In this document: positions 17,780 through 30,470 of the stretch, one piece after another
Numbering within the stretch: position 1 is the stretch's first letter
Layout: each line of letters starts with the position of its first letter
Source: Oxyruncus cristatus
Lineage: Eukaryota > Chordata > Aves > Passeriformes > Cotingidae
Direction: 5' to 3'
Length of the DNA: 64,000 bases
Assembly (NCBI GenBank): GCA_013399855.1
Contig: VXAY01001003.1
Span: 696,297-760,296, forward strand
Program-made: the position numbers and the translations under genes
The notes under the pieces: model-generated
The model's input: the letters and a program-made list of their open reading frames with translations, nothing else
Told to the model about the DNA's origin: nothing
Database searches by the model: none

Positions 17780-18600
17780 TAACACTCCATAGGCTCATGG
17801 TCAGAAGATTTACACTCAGAGAAATTGGGCTGATCACTTATTAATAATCATTTTATCACTGATTAAATCAGCCTCTCTTTCTTCTTCTTGACCAAACTGT
17901 AAAATTCTCTGTAGCATTTGTGTGTTGAAATGATTCTGTGATTTCTCCAGTGAGTAATTCTTTGTCTGACAGTGTTTGTGAATCGTCCCAGTTTGTGATG
18001 CCTCCATTACGTAAGTCGCATCACTCTGTTCCTGACTGCCTTTTTAAACTGGCTTTCAGTGACCATTGAAGCTTAAAATTAGATTTTCACAAGTATTTTC
18101 ACTTGTAAAACACAACCACTTAAATGTTCATTGAAAGTAAATCCAGCACGGGCCGTGAATATTGTCAAATCAAAGTTCACTGATGCGTCCACAAAATATC
18201 GGGGGACAATTATTTTCCACTGTTCAATGTGCTGTAATAAGTACCATAAACGCCTGTCATTAGGTTCTCACCATCCCTATCAAGGTCACTGGTAAGAACT
18301 GAAAGCATCCTTAAAGCCAGAGGAAGGTATTATTACATTTTCATCAGGAATTTTTTGCCACATAGTTTGGAATGCATATATTTTGAATGCCACTTGCATA
18401 TGTTTTGATACAAGGATGCCAGTTAACTCAGGATTAAAGATGCCTCGTGTTTCCTCCAGGCATTGCAGATGCTAAAAAAACAAAGGAAAGCCAAGCAACA
18501 CAATTCCAGTCGCTAAATATAATTTATGGTATTATTGCAGTATGAGAGTGTTCTGCTCAAGATACTACAGCGGTAGAAATTTTAAAAGCTTTGTCACATT
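17780..18600. promoter_or_regulatory. Candidate intronic enhancer with bZIP, NKX2-like and ERR/SF1-like motifs
   Basis: An AT-rich block in HCN4 intron 7 contains a perfect PAR-bZIP D-box TTACGTAA (18007-18014), an NKX2-like CACTTAA (18117-18123) and TCAAGGTCA (18280-18288), a classical ERR/SF1 half-site. The motifs are seen directly. Enhancer function is inference, helped only by the contrast in base composition with flanking intron. Confidence 0.3.
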
Positions 18601-19097
18601 AACAAGCCACAAAAATAGCTGTTCCCAAACTTTTTGACTGCCAGCTCGTGATCCCACTTCTGCAGTTGCAACCCTGTTGGGTTTGCAGCCCCGCTTGTCC
18701 AATCCTGACTAATCCTCTGGGATCTGCTGCTCCGAGGCTGGGCTGGCCTGTGTGAGGGGAGGTGAGCTGGGGATGAGAGGAGCTGGGATCACTGCCAAGC
18801 CCTGCCACAGATTCCCTCTTTGTCCTTGTCCTGCCTTTGCTCGGTGCCTCAGTTCCTCATCCCTTCTACAGGGAAAATAATGCTCAGAGGCGGAGCTGGG
18901 AATGTTGCACGGCTGCTCCCTCGGGACAGGTGCCGGGCAAGATCATGGGAAGGAATGAAAGGGGCTGAAATGTGGATGGATAAAACAATATGTGCTCAGC
19001 ATCAGTCTTACACTGTAGCCACACTGAAGTCCCAGATCTGTTTACTGCACCCAGGTGAGTAAGGCCCAAAGAGCTGCACATGTGAGAGGAGCAGGAT

Positions 19098-19160
19098 TAT
19101 TTATATACATACATATATATGTATGTGTATGTGTATATATATATGTATGTATATATACAC
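19098..19160. repeat. TA/TG-rich simple repeat
   Basis: Alternating TATA, CATA and TGTA units form an imperfect, self-complementary microsatellite in HCN4 intron 7. Confidence 0.9.
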
Positions 19161-20929
19161 AGAGTTCTTTTTTGAGGCTGCTGATACAGGCACAGATAAT
19201 GCAAGGATAAAAGTTCCTGTGGCCCAGGTGGGAGAGCTTTGACTTAAGCAAGAACCAAAGAGTTGAATTTCTTCTCCTTTGGAAGCAAAGGCCCAGGCTC
19301 AGAGTATTTTCTGTTTAGCCCCAGGAAAGGTATCAGTAACTCACCAGCCACGAGGGAATGTAAATTACTTCAGCTTAATTAAGGTGCACTCGCACCCCTG
19401 TTCACCTGAATATGAAGTGCCATTTCTCAGGCAGCTCCAGAAGGAAAACAAAGCCCAAGACGCCGCAAGAGAAGGAACAGTGGGGGGTGGTGATGAGATC
19501 TCAGGAGACCTGTCTGTGACTTCATCAATGACTTTGATCTTTGCTACCTGCATTGAAATAAAACAGCTGCTTAGATAACATTTTACCATTCCAGCACCTT
19601 TATAAATAATTTTCAAGCCTCTTTTTAATTACATGGAGTAGGACCTGCTTACCAATGACACCTCTAATCTCAGGGGACTTTTCCTGCCTGGAAGGCACTC
19701 CAGCAGCTCTCTGCAACTCGCCCACACTGCAAAGCACCCAACTGTCAGAAAACCAGTGCCAGAGTGTCCAAAGTCTTCCAGAGTGTGTCCCTGTCACAGC
19801 TGTCAGCTCCAGCAGGGCACTGAGATTGAGTGCAGGAGCTTTGGCACTTGTGCCACTTGAGGAGAACTCTTTGGCTTCAGTCTCCAGCGATAAGTAACAG
19901 CCAGGACACTGCCTCAGGTGCCACAGGCACCACAGCCCCTCCAGAATGACACAGCTCTTCTCCCCTCATGGATATTCACATTCTACCCAGCTCTGTATAT
20001 TCAGTTTATTTCTCTGCAAAGCTCTGTATGATGGGCATAAATGTGAAGAGTGGGAGGGAAGAGCTCTGTTTATTTTGAATTTTGTTTAACTGCAATGAGA
20101 TTCACCAGATAATATTATTCACTGTGTGTCATCTGACCTGCAGCAGTTTTGGCTGCGTTCTGTCTGTTAAAAGAGATACCACATATTTTGGCAGATACCT
20201 GTTTGACTTATGGAAGAGGAGGAGAAGCAATCAGTGGCAGGCCTGAGCAGTACTGGGAGGGAAGACTTCCACTTGGAAAGATGGGGAATTGTCCATTTTA
20301 AATGTACCATGCAGGATCAGAGGACACAGCTTTAGCAAGAGGGAAGCAGAGGTGCTTGATGCAGCAGCTGCTGCCTCGGGTGTGGAGGAGCTCACACATC
20401 CCGTGTGCCGTGGATTTACGTGGCTCTCAGGGAAGGTTGAAGTGTTCTGAACTCCTCTGAGTTTGCTCCTAGGGTTGATCCAGCTGGCTTTGCTGAGCTG
20501 TTTTCCAAGAGCTCCTTCAATTCCAGGCAGAAACCTTCCCACAGCAGTAACTGCAGTTCAGTGTGGGTTAACTTACCTTCGAGAGGTCACGCAGGGATGG
20601 GGAAAGACTGGGAGTTCAGGATTATTTTGGGTTCCCTGTTGGAGCTGATTTCCCTGTGTACATGGACTCTAAGGCAGCAGCAGGAGCTGGAGCAGCGAGA
20701 CCTCCCAGCCAGGACAGTCCCAGTGCAGAGGAGTCTCCCTGGGGCAGGGGAGCAGCCGTGGCAAAATGCCCGTCACTGAGTGCATCCAGGGTTTTCTGTG
20801 ATGCCCCTCTGGGGACGGGGGCAGCAGGCTGAATTCCCACAGGACACCATCGACCCAAGGAAGGGAGGGCAGAGACCCCCTGCAAAGCCGGGATGTGCTG
20901 CAAACCAACGGCCCATTTAGGACCAGGCC

Positions 20930-21480
20930 TATGAATAATGAGTGAAGACCTGAAAGAAGTAACCGTGTAGTGGGTACAGCCACTCTGACAGCAGGCCAGG
21001 GCATAAGGCATCCTAATAAAGTGAGATTATTTAAAATACATGCAAATTCAGAAAGCAATTTAGTGACCTGAATTCTTAAACTGCAGCCAGTGGGCTTAGA
21101 GAGAGCTGAAAAGAAAACTGAACAAAAAGTCACAGCTAATTTCCCCTGTGTCTGTGCAGAATTTTAACAACAGAAAGCTAATTTTGATTATTTGATAGAA
21201 GAATTATTGTTGAGTGGTGGCTCCTTTTGTGAAATCACATGAGCCTTTCTCCCTGTTCTTTTGTGTGCTATCTACAGTTGAGGAAAATCTGACTTTGCAG
21301 TTCTTAATTAAGGGAGCAACATCTGTTTGCTTCGTTTCCATAATTTTACATACCCCACTCCACTTCAAAGCACCAGTAGCTTTGCTGTGAACATCTTCAA
21401 GGCTCTAAATATCTTCTTCTCCCCCTATATTTAGCTCATTGTTGCAGTGAGGAAAACAGGGAGGTTTTAGACCCCAAAGG
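20930..21480. promoter_or_regulatory. Candidate intronic regulatory stretch with octamer and MEF2 sites
   Basis: An AT-rich stretch carries ATGCAAAT (POU octamer, 21040-21047) and CTATATTTAG (21425-21434), a full match to the MEF2 consensus YTAWWWWTAR. MEF2 control of HCN4 through an intronic enhancer is known in mammals, but that enhancer is in another intron, so homology is not implied. Confidence 0.28.
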
Positions 21481-23251
21481 GAGTTCTAAAGCAAGGGAGG
21501 GGAGGTGGTGCATGGGGTGGTTGCAGATGGTTCCTCTGCCAGCTCTGGGCCATCTCTCTGGTGGGTTTGTGTAGTGCTTTTAGGATGAGGTTTGGGTGGA
21601 TGGTTTATCTCCGTACCTTCAACTCTGCTCAGCACTTTAATTTCTGAGGGATAAACAACATAGAAGGACAAAGTGTCACACAGAGCCTCCCTGATTAGAT
21701 TGAAAGGGAGCAGAGTCCCTTTTCCTCTCTCCTAATGAAGCTTCTCCCTGGCTTAGCAAGAACAGAGGGGTCCCTGTGGGTGGCTGAGCAGAGCTGGGAG
21801 CTGCAGGACCTCATTTCAGGGAGGGTTACACAGAGCAAACTCATCAGCCGTCAGCCCTCTCAGCGCTGCTCTCTGCTCTCCCTCTGGGCAGGGGCTGGCA
21901 CAACAAATCCAGAGCAGGGAAGGGAATTTGAAACTGAAGCAGCTTCCCAGATAAGATGATGAGGAGGAATAGTCTCATAACCAATCTCAGAACCACTGGT
22001 CCAAGCAAAGTTACTCCCACTCCCTTGTTCTACTACTGGGTTATGTCTCATGCAGGACCTTAGTCAGATCTACCAGGGAAATGTGTTTGTCCCACCAGGA
22101 CTCTGCTCTGTGCCTCTTCTCATCTGGTGCTGCTTGGAAGGAGGATTTTCTCCAGAAGCAACTGATAGGACTTATATTGGCATGTGGAAACACCATGTAA
22201 ATGGTGCAATTCATTAGAATGGTGAAACCAATTAATTTTTCAGTTTGCCAACCAATTACAATTTGGAAAAATGATTTTGAAAAATTCCTCTCTCCTTCAG
22301 TAGCCAAGAGAACATTTTCAGTAATTTTCTGCAGTGTTCTGGAGGAGAAATTGGATATTTTCTTGGCAAAACAGAAGAGAAAAATTTGATCTAATGAAAC
22401 AGTTAATAGATACAAGCTGGGCTCAGGAAAACAGTAAAGTGTAATGTAATTTCAAAGGCAAAATTGAGTGCTCTGTTTTAAAAACTAACAAAAAAAATAA
22501 TTCCAGGTTTTTTACTGGTATTACGTTATCAATTTGACATAAAGTTAAGGAACTTTGCTCAAACCATTTCCAGTCAATATTAGGCATCTTTGAAAAACAT
22601 TAGCATATTCTCTGTTCAGTGCCCTGCTAAGGAAACCAGAGTCTGTTGAGCTTCTTGTGTGTACTCAGGAGCTCAGCCCATGGGAACACCAGCTCTGATA
22701 CCATCGCTGTGCTTCCCATCGGAATCCAGGGCAGCACCAGGAATTCCAAGCCTAATGAAGCACAGGGAGCAAATCAGGAGCCAAAGCCAGGTGACGTGGA
22801 ATTAAAACAGTGGAATGAGGTGCAGTGATGGAAACACAGAGCAGTGGCTGCTGTTGAGCTTTTCAAGAGCTGTTCCTCCTTCCCCTGCCCCGGCCCTTCC
22901 TCCCCAGCCTGGATTTGTCCAGTATCAGGACAGCAAATGCAGCAAGGCACCTTTTTAGCTTTGAGCTCAGCATGGTGTCTCCCATCCACATCCTGACCTT
23001 GCAGTGGTGCAAGATCTACAGATTCTACATGCTGGGATTTGTACCTTCAGCTCCAGAAAGGGAGTGATTGCAAACCTGCAGCCTGAGCTGCAGCCCGAGC
23101 CCCTCCTTAACTCAGCAGTGCTGGTCACGCTCTCCCTTACCTGCCAGTTGTAGTGAGGTAGGCTGTCTTCTCTCCATGCTCCTTCTGTTTGGGCAGCAGT
23201 TTGGGAGCCTGTTTGTATGTGATCCTAGTAAAACCCAGGTGGAGATGACTC

Positions 23252-23271
23252 TGTGTGTGTGTGTGTGTGTG
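23252..23271. repeat. (TG)10 microsatellite
   Basis: An uninterrupted dinucleotide repeat in HCN4 intron 7. Confidence 0.95.
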
Positions 23272-23583
23272 CAGTGGGACCCTCTGCACCATTCCCTCCC
23301 TTTCACTACAGAAATGCAGTTTAAAGGTGACATTCATGCTCTCTCTGGTGTGCCTGGCTGTGGGTAGAAGCAGGATCTGTCTTTTTAGAGGTATCCAGTG
23401 GTATTCCAGTCCAATATACTGTGAAACAGCCATTATATAATATCCTACACACGCACTTCCAGTGCAGACAAGCTTTCCAGCCCTTGGAACGACTTTAGCA
23501 GCTCAGAACCCTGTTTGCCTTCAGGACTGTGCCCTTCCCAGGCTGCTGTCTTGCTCTGAGGTGAGAAAAGAAAGCCTTTCTGC

Positions 23584-23603
23584 TTTTTTTTTTTTTTTTT
23601 TTT
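23584..23603. repeat. T20 homopolymer
   Basis: A run of twenty T in HCN4 intron 7. No retrosequence is recognisable beside it. Confidence 0.95.
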
Positions 23604-25576
23604 GAGGCAGTGATTGGCAGTAGGTGAATCACAAAAGCATTAAACATCCCATCCCAGCACCCACAGCAGCCACGTCCCAGTTCAGCTCCAGGGTCAGAAC
23701 TCTGGCAGCGTTTCAGCGCAGCGCAGCCCACTGCAAGCACCCAGGGCCACGGCCTCGTCCTTTACAAAGTGATAAATGCTTGATTTTAGAAGGTAAAGGA
23801 AAGGAAAAACCCTCAGTGTGTTCTTCCTACAATTACAGTTAAATTGCTCCTTTTTTTTAATGGGCATGTCTAAAATCACAGTGTCTCCTGGTTCCTTCTG
23901 GAGCGGAAGGGAATGCTTCCTAACACTTTCCTTTGTCTCTGAGCTTCCTCATAAACTGGTATGAAGTTCACCTGTATTCCAGGAGAAGCTGAATACACCG
24001 TACTTACCCACTGATGTTTTTTAAGCCTGGTTCTTTGGGTATTTTCTGTACTTTTCATACTTTGCAGCTGGAACTAAACTTGCTTTATCTTCCCAGCATC
24101 ACGTGTGGCAGTGACTGGAGTCTCCCTTATACTCCAGTTACCTCCATATTTGTGCAGTGATTGTTTCACCTTCTTCTGGTGGTAGATTTGGAACTCAGTG
24201 AGTTATATTCAAGACTCTGCCATTTCAGAGTGACTTTTTAGGACACCAGGATCCCAGCTCCCCTCTTCAGTGTCATTTCAGTTCTTTCCTAACATTTAGC
24301 TGGAGTGAGAGGCATGTCTTCAAACTCTTACTCCTTTGTCTGTTACACATTTAAAAGATACAGCATATACTAAAAAACCAAACAACCATCTGGATGTCTT
24401 GTAGATGTACCTCAGATCATAAAGGTCTGACTGGTATAGGATCAGAATTCCTATGGAACCTCACTAGGAGCTACCACACAACATAGCAATCTACTCTTTA
24501 CCATTCCTTCTTGGAAACTATCAGCTGAGCAGTTTAAATGAAAAATTATAAAATGCCATACTGTGATCTTAGTCAAAACTATCACTTGAAGGTTGGGATG
24601 ACATGAGAGCATGGAGACAAGTTTAATGGACAAGCCCTTGTTTGCAGGAAACTAATTGGCCTGAGCTATGTCCCAGCCTTTAATTTTCAAAGCATGACAT
24701 GATTTGGGGGTGAAAATGCAGTATCCCACACTCTAAATCCATAGCATTTGGTAAGGGCTGTCTGTTTGCCCTGGGCCTGCACAGGAATCAGAGAGAGGAC
24801 ATTTGGATCATCTCGGAGGTTTGCTGCTGGTGCAAGGCCTGAGGGTACATTTGGATCAGGAGGGTTGATGGAGCTTTTGATCTGGTCCAAACTGGTGCCT
24901 TATCTGGACGCTTCCACACTGCCCCCTGAGCCTCAGCTCCAGCACGAGGTGTTGCACACAGAGCCCATGGGCATGGAGCTGTGCAGGGCCAGGTGAGCAG
25001 GGCCAGGGGGGCACAGAGCACACAGACAGATGAGCAGGGCTCACAGGTGCTGTCCTCAGTTCAAACGGGGAGGTTCCAGGAGAGGGGACCCTTGAAAAGG
25101 CAAGAACGGGGGTCTAATCCACACTAGTTTAGTAAGAAAATCATTGCAGTCAATATTTACCAGTTCCTTATAAACGAGAGCTGGCACATTACTGATCCAT
25201 GTGCTGCGATGGGAACAGAGATATGGAGGCTGTTATGGCCACACCAGAAACCCCCTCCTTTGCTCTGGTGACAGGATATAGCCCTGAATGGTACCCCAGA
25301 GCCTGACTGGTTCTGTCCTTCAGGCCAGGAGTGCATCCCTTCAGTGCCAGGTGCACTCCCAGGCCAGACAAACCCATTCCACCACATTTTCCAGCCCACT
25401 GCAAAGGCAAAGCACTGAGCTAATGCTTTGCTGCAGGCTGGGAAGGCCAGCTGGAACATGACGTTTGTGGCCTGCAGTTTCCCTAAAGCTGGGACTAGAA
25501 GGGCATGGCCAGGCAGGATGGGAGCTGCAGGATGTCTGAGGGTCATACCTGGGCCAGCTGAGCTTTTCAAGCACAG

Positions 25577-25650
25577 AAAGTTACAGAACAGAATCACTGA
25601 ATCATTGAGGTTAGAAAAGACCTCCAAGATCATCAAGTCCTTCTGTCCCT
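25577..25650 (-). mobile_element. CR1 LINE fragment, extreme 3' end
   Basis: GAATCACTGAATCATTGAGG followed by TTAGAAAAGACCTCCAAGAT and CATCAAGTCC is the reverse complement of a common avian CR1 3' end. Only the last ~70 bp are present, about 480 bp before the last HCN4 exon. Confidence 0.7.
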
Positions 25651-26125
25651 TGTTCACAGAGAAATTTCCTTGCAACTAAACCCACGTATTTGACTCGAGA
25701 GTGAACAAGTCGCATGAGACAGATGAGAAAAAGGTGTAAATGAAGGAGAATAACTGAAGGCTTCACTGGACTTGGATTTTTGAGGATTTATTCTCTTTTT
25801 TTAATGGAAGCTTAGATTGTGAGGTGCAAGATAGGAATCTACCAGACTGCCACACTTATCAAAAGTGGCTTTATTGCCTAACTGAGGATATCTGTCCTGT
25901 TGGGCTCAGTTTTATGGGATCTTGAGGTTATTCATACCAAAAAAGCAGAAGATGTGATGTTTGTCATCTTGTTGCTGGAGCAGAGAGACTATGCACAGAT
26001 CCCATGAGGACAGTGGAGGGGAGACAGTGCCAACAATTCGAGGGAAGTCTGGCAGGAAGCTTTGAGGAAGCCTCCCATGCTTTGACATCCCAGAATGACT
26101 CTTTCTCTCTTCACTTTCTCTCCAG

Positions 26126-26751
26126 GCAAGAAGAATTCCATTCTGCTGCATAAAGTCCAGCATGACCTGAATTCAGGTGTTTTCAACTACCAGGAGAATG
26201 AGATCATCCAGCAGATCGTGCAGCACGACAGGGAGATGGCTCACTGTGCTCACAATGTCCAGGCCGCCACCGCCGCCGCCTCCACACCCACCCCGGTCAT
26301 CTGGACCCCACTGATCCAAGCTCCCCTCCAGGCTGCAGCAGCCACCACGTCCGTGGCCATCGCCCTGACCCACCACCCCCGGCTCCCCACAGCCATCTTC
26401 CGTCCGCCCGTGTCCGTGCTGGGCTCCCTGGGGCAGCAATCCAACCAGACCCCCAGGCAGCTGAAAAGATTTCAGTCCCTAATCCCATCGACCGGCCCCT
26501 CTGCCGTGGGCTCTCCCTCCAGTACTCCATCCCAGCTGCACACACCTGGAGCAGAAACCCCCTCGTCCTCTTCCTTCCACATCCAGCAGCTCGCAGGGTT
26601 CTCAGCTGCCGCCGGCTTAGGCCAGTTCCAGGTGGGATCCCCTCCAGGTGGCTCAAGCCAGCCGGGTTTGAGCAGCACCTCCTCCGTGGGACTGAGCCAG
26701 TTCCAAAATGCACCCTCTGGATCCCCCATAGGTCCAGCTCAGCCCATGCAG

Positions 26752-26783
<32 letters not shown>

Positions 26784-26830
26784 GCAGCAGGAGCAGCANN
26801 NNNNNNNNNNNNNNNNNNNNNNNNNNNNNN

Positions 26831-26865
<35 letters not shown>

Positions 26866-27769
26866 GCCAGCCCTTTCCAGCAGTGGATTTGGGCACTTCC
26901 AGCAAGCCACAACCAGCTCCCCATCGACATCCCTCACCCAACTCTCATCAAACTCACCCCCCAGTCTTCTCAACCAGTTCCAGTCCACCACCAGACCACT
27001 GCAGGGGGGACAGTTACAGCAGCTCTCGGGCAGTGGGACTTTGGGGGGAATGAATCACTTCCAACCCCCTCCTTCTTCCAACTCTCCATCCTCCAGCCTA
27101 AGCCAGCTGGCACAGGCCTCAGGTGGGCCATCCTCAGGCCTGTGCCAAACACATCCAAGTGCATTAGGATCTTTAACTGGAACGATAGCCCAGCTTCACC
27201 AAGAACGGCCTCCCTTTGCCTCCATGTCTCCACTACAACAGTCCGGTGTCGCCTCTCCCTGTTACACCCCTTCTGGCCTTAGCCCTCCCAGTCAGAGCCC
27301 AGTGGCAACAAGAACTTTCCAGAGTGGCCCTGCCGGGCCCACAGGCTCTCACGGCTCGCTGCTGCTGCCCCAGCCTGCCAGCCCCCCTCCGCAGATCCTG
27401 CAGGCCAAGGGCGCGGCGCCGGTGCCGCCGGGACGGCTCAACCAGGACATCAAGCTGATCTCTGCTTCCCAGCCATCTCTGCCCCAGGAGCTGGCGCAGA
27501 CGCTGGGCCACAGTTCTCCTCATTCCTCTAGAGAATCTGTTTCCAGCTTCTCTCCTTTTCCTGGAGGAGGGACGGGACTTCTGGGGAAGCCTTGCAGCTC
27601 CATCCCCGGGCGCGTGACTTTGCCGCGGCAGATGTCCTCAGGGTCTTTGCCGCACCCGCTGGTGTTCGGGGCTGGCGCTGCTCCTCTGACTGCTGGTGGG
27701 CGCAAAGAATCCATAGTGCTCACAGGGGATCTGGAGCCCGTCAGATCCAAACTGCCCTCCAATTTGTGA
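26126..27769 (+). CDS. HCN4: HCN4 exon 8: C-helix, long C-terminal tail and stop codon
   Basis: The exon starts by completing the Gly of DRIG, then reads [20 protein letters not shown] and the HCN4-specific tail [20 protein letters not shown]. It ends [13 protein letters not shown] with TGA at 27767-27769. The final SNL is the tripeptide that binds the accessory protein TRIP8b. Conserved islands within a Ser/Pro/Gln-rich tail include [45 protein letters not shown], and [18 protein letters not shown] glutamine tract (26749-26866) is broken by an assembly gap (26799-26830). Upstream of the gap the frame is that of 26128; downstream it is that of 26831. The gap as written is out of frame by one base, so a naive translation loses the last ~310 residues; I regard this as an assembly artefact. 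Confidence 0.96.
26749..26866 (+). repeat. HCN4: CAG/CAA repeat encoding polyglutamine, with gap
   Basis: After PAQPM come 14 Gln codons (six CAG, three CAA, five CAG), one GAG, one CAG and the start of another codon, then 32 N. After the gap come 12 Gln codons (one CAA) before [12 protein letters not shown]. At least 27 Gln codons are visible. I recall no such tract in human HCN4, although HCN1 has a glutamine tract in its tail. Confidence 0.92.
26799..26830. other. Assembly gap of 32 N inside HCN4 coding sequence
   Basis: The gap lies in the CAG repeat. To keep the known frame on both sides, the true missing length must be 1 modulo 3; 32 is 2 modulo 3. The written size is therefore an estimate. 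Confidence 0.97.
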
Positions 27770-29700
27770 GGACTCCTCCTGAGAGCTGGTTATGTCAGCC
27801 CTGCAGTTCAGTTCCTGATTAGTTCATGAAGCATATTTTTTTCCCTTCCTTCCCCCCCACCCCCGCACCCACTTTGTTTTCTCCATTTCTTTTGTTTAGG
27901 TTTAACTGTGCTTAGAAACAAAGGAAAACACATGAAAAACAACAACAACAACAATAACAAAAAAGAAGATAACCAGGGATTCTTAGAGCTATAGATTTTT
28001 GGTCACTTGATTTTATAGAATATTTTAATACATGGAACAAAAGGATATGAGCAAATTTAATCCAACGAGGTAACGCACAGACGGGGCATGTGCCTGAGCT
28101 GGAACATGTGAATGATCAGCCATAGAAGCCACCAAAAAAGGTTTTCCTGTTGAGACAAAGATCCGAGGTTGACGTGGGCTGTAGAAGGTGACATCAGGTC
28201 AGGTCTGTAGCTGGTGTTTTAGAACAGCCCTGGTTGGCCTCAGCTGTGACCCTGGTCCGCAATACCTGGTCCCGGGGGGCGTGGATGCCCACTGTGTGCA
28301 CCAGAAGGTGTCCCTTCCTCCCCTGTTCCCTCCTGTGCTCAGATTGCAGAGGAAGCGTGAAGAGGAGGGAGTTTCATTATTCCAGACCTCTCTAGAGATT
28401 TCCCAAGGGCCGAGTTTTGGTTTGGACTCCACCTGAAGAAGATGAAGGTGACCAGCAGGTGGACGGGGCCTCACTTCAGGTTGTCTCTTTCTGACTCCAC
28501 TGATGCTCTGATGGGAACAAGGAGCAGTCCCCTGTAGCTCACACAGAGGGCTGTGATTATCCCTTCTGTATTTTTGTCATGGATGTGGGCAGTGGGAAAC
28601 ATCCTAGCTCTGCCAGCACACCAGGCAGTGACCTCAGCCTGCACAAAGGCCCAAACTTCAGCCTCTCCATGGTTTGGAAATTGTGTGTGCAAAGCAAGGG
28701 GAGGGATGGAGAAGAAAAACACTTTAACCATTCCTGTCTCACGTTTCTGTCTCAGTGTCCATGGGCTGACTGCTTTGAAGAGAACTAGAAAAGGACTGGG
28801 AAGTGGGGTGCAGTCACCCCTGCCCTCCTCCTCCTCAGCCTCGAGGGGTTTGAGCTTTGAGGCACCCAGGGTAGTTCTGGTGCCCAGCCAAGGATCCTCC
28901 AGATTTGCAACTCTGTTTTCACCACTCACACCAGATTAGACCAGAGATTTGGCCAGCCATGGTCCGAGCTTCCCCCCTGCCAGGGGGTCTGAAATCCTTC
29001 GTTTGATTTCACCAGCAATAAGAGCTGCACCTGATGGGCTTTGGCCTGGCCCTGCAGCTGCAGCATCACTGGACACACCTGGGGCCTGGCAGGCACCTGG
29101 AGCTGGAGTTTTTGGGCTCCCCTAAGGCAGCCAGAGTGGGGTGAGGGAGTGAGGGGCCGCTGGGTGCACACTGAGAAGATGCAGCCTTTACCTCTAGAGT
29201 GAATATCACCTTTTCTGTTACTTTGATCCGTTCTCTATTTCAGTTCTTCTTAGGCCAAGAGGTATCTCCACCTCACTGTAAGAGTCAGGTGCTCAACTTT
29301 TCTAACCCTTGTTAGAAACACATCCAGCCTCCCTCTGTTTCCACCTATTATGGGGTCCCCCAGAGGGAAAGCAGGACTTCATGCAGCAGTGCCAAAAACT
29401 TATCCCAGTAACGATACAGGTCCCTCAAACTCCCTCTCTGACCCCCTCCCACCCCCAAAACACTGGCTGACAGTTGTTTTTTATACCGAATTGTTTGCAA
29501 AACTCTTTGACATGTGCCTGTATCTTGAATGTTGCTGCAGCATTCCTGGGCACTCCTGCTTCAACGTGCTTTGGTGGCTCAGAATTCAGATGTAATCAGC
29601 TTTGGTCTTCCTTAAAGGGTCAGGGGAACTCTAGAAATGTTTTTTCTACTAGCTACGTACACCTATATATGTGTGAGTGTGTGTGGAGGGAGGGGTGCAC

Positions 29701-29868
29701 GTGTGTGTGTGTGTGTGTGTGTGTTTGTATAGATTTTATATATCTATCTATATATACACACATGCTTTTATATATATATAGTGTAGTTATACACCTATGT
29801 AGTCTATTTATGCACACATGTAAGCACACACACACACACACACATATTTATATATATATATATATCTC
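29701..29868. repeat. Compound (GT)12 ... (TA)n ... (CA)10 (TA)n microsatellite cluster
   Basis: (GT)12 at 29701-29724 and (CA)10 at 29825-29844 are complementary and 100 bases apart. TA-rich tracts lie between and after them, all within the predicted HCN4 3' UTR. Confidence 0.93.
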
Positions 29869-30470
29869 CTAGTTTTAAAATACATGTCAGTTTTGACCCT
29901 CCTGTAGGACTGATTGGCAGGTGATAATTATAATCTATAGATCCTGCTTTTCCAAATATGTACAGGTTCATCTTGAAACAGGAATGGAAGCAGACTCACA
30001 GACCCTCTCTTATTTTCAAAGGTATGAGGCAGTTCCTAGAAGGAAGACTCACAATATCCTTTTCAGTTTTCTCTTTGGTTTAGCAAACTTTTTTGCCCCG
30101 TGTGCTGGAGGGCCCCTAGAACGAGCATCTCAAGAGGCTGGGAGCTGAATTTGGCTCTGGGGTGGGAAAACAGGGGGGAAAGGTCTCCAGCCCAGCAATG
30201 CCAAGCCCTCCTGGATGGCTGTCCTGTGGCTGCTGCACTGGTACTTGAATTCCCTGGCCCCGTGGACACTCAGACAGGCGGGGCACAGGAGCCCCGGGGC
30301 TGGCTCTGGCAGACGTGTGTTCCATCCCCACTGCTGAACATCCCCCTTTGCTCTTTGTTTCACGAGGATCTCCTCTGGTTTCCCAGTTCTTAGCAGTGCA
30401 GTAGCCAATATTGAGTTACTCTGACTGAACCCCAGTCAACACTAGGCTTGTCTCAGTAGGTGGAACTATA

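Noticed and set aside
26297..26941. Minus-strand frames with Leu, Ala or Cys runs opposite HCN4 exon 8
   Set aside because: These are antisense readings of the CAG repeat and GC-rich exon.
26831..27282. Continuation of the upstream HCN4 frame after the gap
   Set aside because: It gives poly-Ala and unrelated sequence. The other frame restores conserved HCN4 elements and the SNL end, so the gap size is wrong, not the gene.
28451..28465. CCAGCAGGTGG as another CTCF site in the HCN4 3' UTR
   Set aside because: The last four positions fit poorly, unlike the sites at 39.5 and 60.3 kb.
29474..29872. 132-codon open frame in the HCN4 3' UTR
   Set aside because: Much of it is translated GT/CA/TA microsatellite.
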